Of a DNA stretch of 6,445 bases, positions 1-5,524 are shown piece by piece. The notes below the pieces were generated by a model. It made no database searches. It worked only from the letters and a program-made list of their open reading frames with translations, and was not told the origin of the DNA. The stretch's first letter is position 1; each line of letters opens with the position of its first letter. A program made the position numbers and the translations under genes. The DNA comes from Deltaproteobacteria bacterium (GTDB taxonomy: Bacteria > Desulfobacterota > GWC2-55-46 > JAUVFY01), in NCBI GenBank assembly GCA_030594025.1, contig JAUVFY010000076.1, positions 1 to 6,445 on the forward strand, in the 5' to 3' direction.

Positions 1-546
1 CACCCCCCTGGCTCCGAGGTCCGAGGCGAGGTATCTAACGCTCGCCTCGAGGGCCGCCTTGGCAACACCCATGACGTTATAGTTCTTAACTACCTTCTCA
101 CTTCCGTAATAGGTCATGGTCATGATGCTCCCGCCGCGGCCTTCCATCAGGGGGTATGCCCTCTTTGCCAGGGCCACGAGCGAGTAGGCGCTTACCTCCA
201 GGGCTACTCTGAAACCCTCCCTCGAGGTGTCCACGAACTCTCCCTTGAGCTCTTCCTTGTTGGCAAAGGCTACCGAGTGGACGAGTATGTCGAGGGAGCC
301 CCATTCGTTCTTTAATGTATCGAAGACGGATTCAATCTGGTTATCGTCCGTTACGTCGCAGGGGAGTATTATCTTCGAGCCCACGGATTCGGCAAGGGGC
401 CTGACCCTCTTTTCCATAATCTCGCCCGCATAGGTGAAGGCGAGCTCGGCCCCTTCGGCCTTAAGGGCCCTTGCGATGGCCCAGGCGATACTCTTATCGT
501 TCGCGACTCCGAAGATTACCCCCTTTTTGCCCTCAACAAGTCCCAT
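1..546 (-). CDS. fabI: Enoyl-[acyl-carrier-protein] reductase (NADH), FabI type; 3' end outside window
   Basis: FabI performs the last step of each fatty-acid elongation cycle in the cytoplasm, reducing trans-2-enoyl-ACP with NAD(P)H. The window holds the first 182 codons; the family is usually about 255-260 residues, so roughly the last 75 are missing. Residues 9-20 (GVIFGVANDKSI) form the nucleotide-binding loop, D64-V65 the adenine contact (CDV), and S91-V92-A93-F94 the typical HSVAF strand. The catalytic Tyr and Lys sit in YNVMGVAK at Y156 and K163, the same numbering as the E. coli enzyme as I recall it, with Y146 in the preceding TYYG loop. Y156-X6-K163 distinguishes FabI from ordinary SDR reductases (Y-X3-K). 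The start is well supported: AAAAGGAGG at 556-564 (minus strand) lies 9 nt before the ATG, in an A-rich leader. It follows nth after a 207-bp gap that contains a plausible promoter of its own, so it is probably transcribed at least partly on its own. Confidence 0.96.
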   Translation of the reverse strand, partial: MGLVEGKKGVIFGVANDKSIAWAIARALKAEGAELAFTYAGEIMEKRVRPLAESVGSKIILPCDVTDDNQIESVFDTLKNEWGSLDILVHSVAFANKEELKGEFVDTSREGFRVALEVSAYSLVALAKRAYPLMEGRGGSIMTMTYYGSEKVVKNYNVMGVAKAALEASVRYLASDLGARGV

Positions 547-657
547 ACGTGAAAACCTCCTTTTAACCTTTTAATTCTTTTTTTTACTCTTTTTTAACTC
601 TCACAAGTCAGGGATGTGCCCGGTGATATTCGCCCGGTTGATTCGACGAATGGTTCT

Positions 658-686
658 TTTCTATCACTATTAGGGCCAGGATTCAA
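658..686 (-). promoter_or_regulatory. Possible sigma-70 promoter for fabI
   Basis: On the minus strand TTGAAT (681-686), a 17-bp spacer and TAGAAA (658-663) each match four of six consensus bases. The predicted transcript would start near 650 and give a leader of about 100 nt to the fabI ATG. That leader begins near an 11-bp palindrome, ATTCGACGAAT (641-651), and then passes two copies of GCCCGGT (618-624 and 632-638, 14-bp period). These could be regulator sites. The match is modest. Confidence 0.35.
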
Positions 687-699
687 TATTTTAGTTTTC

Positions 700-753
700 G
701 AGGTTTCAGGCTGGGGGGGGCGGAGGGCTGAAGGGGATTTTTGAAGGGATGTC
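700..753 (-). terminator. C-rich, G-poor stretch after nth: possible Rho-dependent termination region
   Basis: Directly after the nth stop the minus-strand transcript would be C-rich and poor in G, including an eight-C run (713-720), with no stable hairpin plus U-tract visible. This resembles a rut region for Rho and would separate nth from fabI. The plus strand reads as closely spaced G runs (713-720, 722-727, 733-736), which fits a loose G-quadruplex pattern. Both are composition-based inferences. Confidence 0.25.
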
Positions 754-1401
754 TTATTTTTTGCCTTTTCTGACGGTCTTATAGTATACGGAAAAATCCC
801 TCAAGGGGCAGGCATCGCAGAGCGGGTTCTTGGCCTTGCAGGTCTTCCTGCCGTGGAGGATGAAAAGGAGGGTCGTTTTTGCCCACCTCTTCTTCGGTAT
901 TATCGAGCAGAGCTCCCGTTCGATTTCGTCCGGGTCGTCGGGTGCGGCAAGGCCCAGCCTCTTTGAGACCCTCTTAACGTGGGTGTCCACGGCGAGGGCG
1001 TCTTTTCCGAAGGCGCTTGCGAGCACTATGTTGGCGGTCTTCCTTCCCACGCCGGGCAGCGTTGTGAGCTCCTCGACCGTTTCCGGGAGCTTCCCGCCGA
1101 AGTCCTCGATTAACTTCTTCGAGCAGTTCTGGATGCTTCTGGTCTTGTTCCTGTAGAAGTTTATCGAGCGTATGTCCTTTTCGAACCCGGCCCTGTCGGC
1201 CGAGGCATAGGCGCGCGCGGTCCGGTATTTCTTGAAAAGGCTCTTCGTGGTCATGTTCACGCGTTCGTCCGTGCACTGGGCGGATAGTATCGTGGCTACG
1301 AGGAGCTCGAGGGGGTTGGAGAATTTTAGCGCGATCTTCGCGTCGGGGAATTCCTTTTCGAGTATATCGAGTACCTTCTTTGCCTTTTCCTTCTTGTCCA
1401 T
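754..1401 (-). CDS. nth: Endonuclease III (DNA glycosylase/AP lyase) with an altered iron-sulfur ligand
   Basis: This is a bifunctional base-excision repair enzyme that removes oxidised pyrimidines and cleaves at the abasic site. It has 215 residues, normal for the family (E. coli Nth has 211). The LSAQCTD segment is at 39-45. The helix-hairpin-helix LPGVGRKTA is at 115-123, with the catalytic lysine at K121. The catalytic aspartate is D139 in VDTHV. The C-terminal [4Fe-4S] loop starts correctly with C188-X6-C195-X2-C198, but the position of the fourth cysteine, five residues further on, is S204 (codon TCC). The rest of the protein is intact, so this is either a real ligand substitution or a single-base error. 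The start is the only sensible ATG. No Shine-Dalgarno sequence is visible upstream, only a pure A/T repeat. The gene lies 74 bp after ispB on the same strand and is probably cotranscribed with it. Confidence 0.95.
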   Translation of the reverse strand: MDKKEKAKKVLDILEKEFPDAKIALKFSNPLELLVATILSAQCTDERVNMTTKSLFKKYRTARAYASADRAGFEKDIRSINFYRNKTRSIQNCSKKLIEDFGGKLPETVEELTTLPGVGRKTANIVLASAFGKDALAVDTHVKRVSKRLGLAAPDDPDEIERELCSIIPKKRWAKTTLLFILHGRKTCKAKNPLCDACPLRDFSVYYKTVRKGKK

Positions 1402-1404
1402 CTT

Positions 1405-1434
1405 AAATTTTTAAATTTTAAATTTTTAAATTTT
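1405..1434. repeat. Exact tandem repeat, 2 x 15 bp, pure A/T, at the nth start
   Basis: AAATTTTTAAATTTT occurs at 1405-1419 and again, without a gap, at 1420-1434. It fills the space just before the nth start codon (1401) where a ribosome binding site would be expected. It may act as an unstructured A/U-rich translation enhancer or as part of a promoter; the sequence does not decide which. Confidence 0.8.
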
Positions 1435-1475
1435 TTAGATTAACGGGGTTGGAACAATGGGGGAGGCAGGGGCGC

Positions 1476-2450
1476 TCAGTAATTCCTCTCTATAACGTAG
1501 TCAGCGACCGCTATCATGGCAGCCCGCTCGATATTCGGCTCGAAGAGCTCGAGCTGGCCCTTGGCCCTTTCAACCCGGGCCCGTGCGTTGTCCATCGTGT
1601 ACTCTATACCCTCGTGTTTGTTGATAAGGCCGATTATCTCTTCGAGCGCCTTCTCGTCGGCCTCGTCGGAAGTTACGGCCCTGTTTATGGTCTCCCTCTC
1701 CGCGGGTGAAGAGTCCCTGTAGGTCTTTATCAGCGGCAGCGTGACCTTGCCCTCCCGGAGGTCGTTTCCCACGGCCTTGCCCAGGTCCTCGTCCTTTGAG
1801 GTATAGTCGAGGCAGTCGTCCATGAGCTGGTAGGCTATGCCCAGGTCCATGCCATAGCTCGCGAGGGCCGTTTCTTTGTCCCCGGGCATCTCTCCGAGGA
1901 TGGCGCCCACCTGGCACGCCGCGGAGAAGAGTACCGCTGTCTTGTTGGTTATGACCTTCAGGTAGTCCTCTTCCGTAGCCTTCGCGTCGGAGTGCTTTAT
2001 GAGCTGTAAGACCTCGCCCTCGGCCATGTGCGTTGTGGTGCGTGCAAGGACGTCCATTATCCTCAAGTTCCCGTTAGAGACTGCAAGGTAGAATGCCATT
2101 GAAAGGAGGAAGTCTCCGACGAGAACGCTCGCGCTGTTTCCCCAAAGGGCGTTGGCCGAGGCGTTCCCGCGCCTCAGGTCCGCGTTGTCCACGACGTCGT
2201 CATGGAGGAGTGTGGCGGTGTGGATGAACTCGAGGACCGCGGCAAGCGGGATCTGGCGTGAGCCGTGGTAGCCGCAGAGCCTTGCCGAAAGGAGAAGCAT
2301 AAGGGGCCTGAACCTCTTACCCCCGCTCATCAGTATATACTCCCCCATCTTCCTTATGAGGTAGACATCCGAGCTCAGGTTCTTCTTGAACTCCTCCTCG
2401 ACCTTCTTTACGTCGTCCTTTATGAGTTCAAAGGCCTCCTGGATATGCAT
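1476..2450 (-). CDS. ispB: Long-chain trans-polyprenyl diphosphate synthase (IspB/octaprenyl type)
   Basis: The enzyme condenses isopentenyl diphosphate onto an allylic diphosphate to make the side chain of ubiquinone or menaquinone in the cytoplasm. It has 324 residues, the usual length for IspB. GGKRFRP is at 43-49, the first aspartate-rich motif DDVVD at 84-88, RRG at 93-95, and the second aspartate-rich motif DDCLD at 211-215. GNDLREGKVTLPLI at 228-241 is the typical conserved segment following it. The fifth residue before the first motif is small (A79, in HTATLLHDD), which in this family permits long products; the exact chain length cannot be read. AAAGGGG (2457-2463) lies 6 nt before the ATG at 2450. 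An overlapping ATG at 2454 is out of frame. It has its own promoter upstream and nth follows after 74 bp, so the two probably form an operon. It could be named octaprenyl, heptaprenyl or solanesyl diphosphate synthase depending on product. Confidence 0.95.
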   Translation of the reverse strand: MHIQEAFELIKDDVKKVEEEFKKNLSSDVYLIRKMGEYILMSGGKRFRPLMLLLSARLCGYHGSRQIPLAAVLEFIHTATLLHDDVVDNADLRRGNASANALWGNSASVLVGDFLLSMAFYLAVSNGNLRIMDVLARTTTHMAEGEVLQLIKHSDAKATEEDYLKVITNKTAVLFSAACQVGAILGEMPGDKETALASYGMDLGIAYQLMDDCLDYTSKDEDLGKAVGNDLREGKVTLPLIKTYRDSSPAERETINRAVTSDEADEKALEEIIGLINKHEGIEYTMDNARARVERAKGQLELFEPNIERAAMIAVADYVIERNY

Positions 2451-2463
2451 GCATTACCCCTTT

Positions 2464-2483
2464 CGAGAATGTCCCGAGAATGT
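2464..2483. repeat. 9-bp direct repeat between the ispB promoter and start codon
   Basis: CGAGAATGT occurs at 2464-2472 and 2475-2483, an 11-bp period close to one helical turn. The copies lie between the ispB ribosome binding site and -10 box, overlapping the latter. The position suits a repressor site, but nothing identifies the protein. Confidence 0.5.
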
Positions 2484-2509
2484 TACCCTACTCGTGGCAG
2501 GGCTGTCAA
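2480..2509 (-). promoter_or_regulatory. Sigma-70 promoter of ispB with upstream A-tracts
   Basis: On the minus strand a perfect -35 TTGACA (2504-2509) is followed after 18 bp by TAACAT (2480-2485), a four-of-six -10. Immediately upstream of the -35 lie four A-runs (plus-strand T-runs at 2510-2517, 2523-2526, 2529-2535, 2538-2545), then an alternating AAATTT stretch to about 2557. Runs spaced roughly one helical turn suggest an UP element and bent DNA, so a strong promoter is likely. Confidence 0.6.
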
Positions 2510-2540
2510 TTTTTTTTAGTTCTTTTAGTTTTTTTAGTTT

Positions 2541-2575
2541 TTTTTAATTTAAATTAAAGGGAATCCCGGTTTCCC
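2541..2575 (-). terminator. Possible intrinsic terminator after the TIGR02757 gene
   Basis: Read on the minus strand, GGGAA (2575-2571) can pair with TTCCC (2563-2559) around a 7-nt loop, and a T/A-rich tract follows (2558-2541). The stem is only five base pairs and the T-tract is interrupted by A, so the terminator would be weak. It sits between the TIGR02757 gene and the ispB promoter, where one would be expected. Confidence 0.4.
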
Positions 2576-2616
2576 CCGGTATCCTTTATAATAGAACGCT
2601 TTAGCGATGTTTCTAT

Positions 2617-3480
2617 CTACAACACGCAGGTCCTTCTTATCATGCACCTGGCGCACTTCACAGGGTCGAGCGTCTTCGGGCACTCCTCGAGGATGCCGAG
2701 CCTTGCGAGGGCGAAGTCGTATTTAACTGGGTCCTGGGGGCCGAGCTCTTTAAGGCTCTCGGTTATCTCCTCGGCCATCTTCCAGTCCGGGGTAGCCCTG
2801 GCCGTAAGCCCGATATTCTTCGAAATCCGCGCGATGTGCGTGTCCAGGGGGATTACGAGCTTCGAGGGGTCGACCCTCTTCCACAGGCCCAGGTCCAGGC
2901 CGTCGTCCCTCCTAACCATCCACCGCAGATACAGGTTGAGCCTCTTGCAGGCGCTCCCCTGCGCCGGCGATGGGAAGAAGAACCTCACTCCGGCTCTGGC
3001 CGGCAGCCCCTTTGTGCCGTAAATTCGGTCCGTATCGAGCGTCGTTAAAACCCTTTCGGAAAAGGAAGCGAGGGCGGACTTTATGTTATTTTCTTCCGGG
3101 CGGTAGCCTTCAAGGAAAAATCTTTCGATTGAGCCGTAGCCCTCGAGAATCTGCCTTGCGTAGTATATGAGGCAGCTTATGTCACGGCCGTCGTTAAAGC
3201 GGTGTGTTATGTGGCGGAAGAGTCTTTTATCCCTTGCGGGCCTGAATTCCCTCGTAAAACGGTGAGGCTCCCAGCCCATTACATCCAGGACACTTTCGAT
3301 ACTCCTTTTAATCTGCCTTACCTGGCCTTACGCGAGAGAGGAGGCTATGAGCCCCGTTAATTCCCTGTCCTCGTCGGTCTTAACCCTGTGGACGAACTCA
3401 AGGGGGTCTGAAGAGAGGAACCTCTTGTCGAACGTTTCATAGAGCCTTTCCAGGAGGTCTTTTAACCGTTCTTTGGCCAT
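2617..3480 (-). pseudogene. TIGR02757/DUF2400 family protein, interrupted by an in-frame TAA at codon 51
   Basis: From ATG at 3480 the frame reads a normal family N-terminus: a helical KERLKDLLERLYETF start, then DPLEF at 25-29 and GLIASSLA at 43-50. It meets TAA at 3328-3330, then resumes in the same frame with GQVRQI and runs 236 more residues to TAG at 2617. The family normally has an aromatic residue here (AYG), so TAC or TAT to TAA is the simplest change. Conceptual length is 287 residues. The second part includes SACKRLNLYLRWMVRR, DLGLW, LDTHIARISKNIGL and a tail C267-X8-C276-X2-C279-X5-C285. The DTH segment and tail resemble the iron-sulfur HhH-GPD glycosylases, including the nth product nearby. 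Function is unknown. The open part could be translated alone from ATG 3279 (220 residues), but it would lack the N-terminus. GGAG directly abuts the ATG at 3480, too close for a good ribosome site. Apart from the stop the frame is undamaged, so recent loss, readthrough or a sequencing error are all possible. Confidence 0.85.
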
Positions 3481-3744
3481 CTCCGGGTAGTAAAAGGGTG
3501 GGAGCCAGGTGTCCGAAAGGGGTGTATCCGGTCCCGGGTAGATAAATCGTTACCCCGCAAGGGGTCTGAAATCAACGGGTTAATGATACAACAACAACAG
3601 TATACAGTCCAGCATTTTAACTTGCTTAACGGGTCGGTAAACCCGGGTAGAGTGCCGTAAACATCGGCGTTATGGGCAGGCGGGCAACACCGGAACAAGT
3701 AGGAAAAGTGTTGACATTAACGCAAAGCGTGGTAAATTTCCCTG
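3481..3744. other. Divergent intergenic region with repeated 8-mer and small hairpins
   Basis: No coding region is convincing here. CCGGGTAG occurs three times in the same orientation (3483-3490, 3534-3541, 3643-3650); the last two copies extend to the 10-mer CCCGGGTAGA. AACGGGT occurs at 3574-3580 and 3628-3634. ACCCC-GCAA-GGGGT (3552-3565) forms a 5-bp stem with a GNRA-type loop, and CGGGT/ACCCG (3630-3645) forms another around a 6-nt loop. This spacer must hold the control signals of the TIGR02757 gene leftward and the membrane-protein gene rightward. I found no good minus-strand promoter. Confidence 0.6.
3711..3738 (+). promoter_or_regulatory. Sigma-70 promoter for the membrane-protein gene
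   Basis: A perfect -35 TTGACA (3711-3716) is followed after 16 bp by TAAATT (3733-3738), four of six consensus bases. The spacer contains the palindrome ACGC-AAA-GCGT (3720-3730), a possible operator. The predicted start point (about 3745) coincides with the first ATG of the gene, so the transcript would have almost no leader. Confidence 0.5.
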
Positions 3745-5298
3745 ATGTTCCCGAAAATGAAAGGCAAGATAAACTTAGTCCCTTCCATCGCGGACGTCCT
3801 GTTCGTTGCAATCTTAATCCGCCTCTCGCTTTTATCGTCCAGCCTCCTTGCAGATGGCGACACGGGCATCCACATCCGTGCAGGGGAGTATATATTAAAC
3901 ACACTTGCCGTTCCCACCCACGACATTTTCAGCTACGTAACTCCCGCTCCCCCGTGGACCTACCATCACTGGCTTTCGGGGGCGATAATGGCTCTCGTCC
4001 ACAGGGCCTTCGGGCTTAACGGGATAGTCCTTTTTTTCTCATTTCTTGTCTCTTCTATATTTTACCTGCTCTTTAAAATACTGAGGTCGTACAAGGGGAA
4101 CATACTAACGGCCATCATCGTCGTGGTCCTGGTGATTACCTCTTCCCAGGTACACTGGCTGGCGAGGCCCCATGTATTTACGCTGCTCTTCCTTGTAGTA
4201 TGGTACTACCTGCTCGACCTCTACCAGTACAGGGACAGAAACTACCTGTATCTGCTCCCCCCGATAATGCTCCTGTGGGTCAATATGCACGCGGCCTTCG
4301 TGCTGGGCTTTACGCTTTTGGGGGTCTATCTCGCCGGCAACATCGTCCTTGCCCTCAGTTCCGGGGGGGGTGAGAGAAAGAGCTATGGCCGGAAGGCCCT
4401 GATACTCGCTCTGGCGATGTTTTTCTGTATTTTCGCGTCCTTGGTAAACCCCTATGGTTACCATATACTGCTTTTCCCGCTTGAGGTGTATTCAAACACG
4501 TTAATAATGGATAACGTCATGGAATTCCTCTCTCCCAACTTCCATGAACCCATGCCCTTTAAATACATGCTTTTCCTAATGATAGCGGTGTTGGCCATCT
4601 CCAGGACCCAGCTTAACGTTATAGAGATCGCCCTTGTGCTGATTAGTACCTACATGGCCCTCTATTCGGTAAGAAACATCCCCATATTTGCCATCATAGC
4701 GGCGCCCGTACTTGTCAGGCAGATCGACCTGTTGGTGGAAGGGGGAACAGGCAGGCTCTCGAGGTTTTTAAAGAAGCGCTCAGAAAGGATAGGCTCCATA
4801 GACTCCCTTTCAAGGGGGTATTTCTGGCCCCTTGCAGCGACCCTCCTGGTCGTCGGCTTTTTTGCGGCGGGAAGTCTTGACCATAATTTCGATGAAAAAG
4901 ACAAGCCCTTGGCCGCGATGGAGTTCTTGAAAACGGAAAATATCCCGGGAAACATGTTTAACAAGGACGAGTTCGGCGACTTCATCATCTATGAGGCATG
5001 GCCCCGGTACAAGCCCCTTTTTGACGGCAGGATAGACATACACGGCACCGGGGGGTTGGAGGATTTCTTGAGAGTAGCGAACGTAAAACCAGGATTGGAA
5101 AAGATACTGGACAAATACGACGCAAACTGGATAATATACCCCTCGGGTTCCGCATTGTCCTATTTTCTGCTCCAAAAGGATGACTGGAAGCTTATATACT
5201 CGGACGGTGTGGCGGACATATTCATAAGAAATACGGCGGAAAACCGGAGGCTTATAGAAAGATACAAAGACGTAAAGCCGGTGGAAAAAGCCCTGTAA
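3745..5298 (+). CDS. Polytopic membrane protein, GT-C glycosyltransferase-like family of unknown function
   Basis: This 517-residue inner-membrane protein starts with about ten hydrophobic segments up to residue 325, a further one near 360-376, and a soluble C-terminal domain. It matches, from memory, a widespread uncharacterised family laid out like GT-C lipid-linked sugar transferases. Seen motifs: DGDTGIHIRAGEYIL (37-51, first outer loop with acidic residues where GT-C enzymes carry their catalytic Asp), PTHDIFSY (57-64), HHWLS (74-78), RPHVFT (141-146), WVNMHAAF (178-185), NPYG (235-238) and SVRNIPIFAI (308-317). The tail contains GNMFNKDEFGDFIIYEAWP and FDGRIDIHG (426-434). Substrate and donor are not readable. 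The gene lies divergent from the TIGR02757 gene and 285 bp before the Flp pilin, so a role in decorating envelope or pilin is conceivable but unproven. The start at 3745 has no ribosome site, and neither does M5 at 3757. In-frame stops at 3712, 3718 and 3733 exclude an upstream ATG. Translation may be leaderless. Confidence 0.85.
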   Translation: MFPKMKGKINLVPSIADVLFVAILIRLSLLSSSLLADGDTGIHIRAGEYILNTLAVPTHDIFSYVTPAPPWTYHHWLSGAIMALVHRAFGLNGIVLFFSFLVSSIFYLLFKILRSYKGNILTAIIVVVLVITSSQVHWLARPHVFTLLFLVVWYYLLDLYQYRDRNYLYLLPPIMLLWVNMHAAFVLGFTLLGVYLAGNIVLALSSGGGERKSYGRKALILALAMFFCIFASLVNPYGYHILLFPLEVYSNTLIMDNVMEFLSPNFHEPMPFKYMLFLMIAVLAISRTQLNVIEIALVLISTYMALYSVRNIPIFAIIAAPVLVRQIDLLVEGGTGRLSRFLKKRSERIGSIDSLSRGYFWPLAATLLVVGFFAAGSLDHNFDEKDKPLAAMEFLKTENIPGNMFNKDEFGDFIIYEAWPRYKPLFDGRIDIHGTGGLEDFLRVANVKPGLEKILDKYDANWIIYPSGSALSYFLLQKDDWKLIYSDGVADIFIRNTAENRRLIERYKDVKPVEKAL

Positions 5299-5324
5299 TG
5301 CTTTAAGGACTTATCTCGCGCATG

Positions 5325-5371
5325 GCATAAAACCCCCCAAATGTACTGCATAAAAATCCCTCGAATGTACT
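5325..5371. repeat. Imperfect tandem repeat upstream of the pilin promoter
   Basis: Two head-to-tail units of 23 bp (5325-5347) and 24 bp (5348-5371) share both ends exactly, GCATAAAA and AATGTACT, and differ in the C-rich centre. They end 12 bp before the -35 box of the first pilin promoter, a typical place for paired activator sites. Confidence 0.7.
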
Positions 5372-5383
5372 ACATGAATTTTG

Positions 5384-5411
5384 TTGACATATGTAGCAAT
5401 TTAGCTATAAT
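5384..5411 (+). promoter_or_regulatory. Pilin promoter P1, fully consensus sigma-70
   Basis: TTGACA (5384-5389) and TATAAT (5406-5411) both match the sigma-70 consensus at all six positions, separated by 16 bp. The predicted start is near 5418, giving a leader of about 165 nt to the first pilin. Such a promoter fits the large amounts of pilin a cell must make; the short spacer and the flanking repeat leave room for regulation. Confidence 0.8.
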
Positions 5412-5443
5412 TCTATACTTAGTTGGTAGGGGTAGGTCCTTGG

Positions 5444-5471
5444 TTGACATTTTTTTTGGGCAGGTTATACT
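5444..5471 (+). promoter_or_regulatory. Pilin promoter P2, -10 in a duplicated segment
   Basis: TTGACA (5444-5449), a 16-bp spacer beginning with eight T, and TATACT (5466-5471, five of six) form a second promoter 60 bp below P1 with the same spacing. Predicted start is near 5478, leader about 105 nt. Its -10 is copied 17 bp downstream by a tandem duplication. Confidence 0.65.
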
Positions 5472-5493
5472 TTGAGGCAGGTTATACTTTGAG
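5460..5493. repeat. Exact tandem duplication, 2 x 17 bp, spanning the P2 -10 box
   Basis: GCAGGTTATACTTTGAG occurs at 5460-5476 and, without a gap, at 5477-5493. Each copy contains a TATACT -10-like box. The second copy lies 33 bp from the P2 -35 and so is not correctly spaced for it. Loss or gain of a copy by slippage would alter the start region of the pilin transcript. Confidence 0.9.
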
Positions 5494-5524
5494 TAAGAAT
5501 GGCCAAAAAAATGTAGGAGGTGGT

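Noticed and set aside
713..736. G-quadruplex on the plus strand
   Set aside because: The G runs loosely fit the pattern, but no plus-strand gene uses them; a C-rich Rho-type region for the minus-strand transcript is the simpler reading.
2452..2454. Alternative ATG four bases upstream of the ispB start
   Set aside because: It is out of frame with the synthase; the ATG at 2450 is in frame and correctly spaced from AAAGGGG.
3600..3744. Cyclic-di-GMP or other riboswitch in the spacer before the membrane-protein gene
   Set aside because: Only short unconnected hairpins are present and the conserved core of known classes was not recognised; the predicted promoter also lies downstream of most of it.
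3462..3926. Open frames on the minus strand opposite the start of the membrane-protein gene and in the divergent spacer
   Set aside because: They are low-complexity, rich in Pro, Arg and Cys, lack ribosome sites and match no family; the plus-strand gene explains the region.
5423..5524. Longer upstream extension of the 20-codon leader ORF
   Set aside because: The frame is open from 5423 but runs through both P2 hexamers and the 17-bp duplication, and no ribosome site supports an earlier start.
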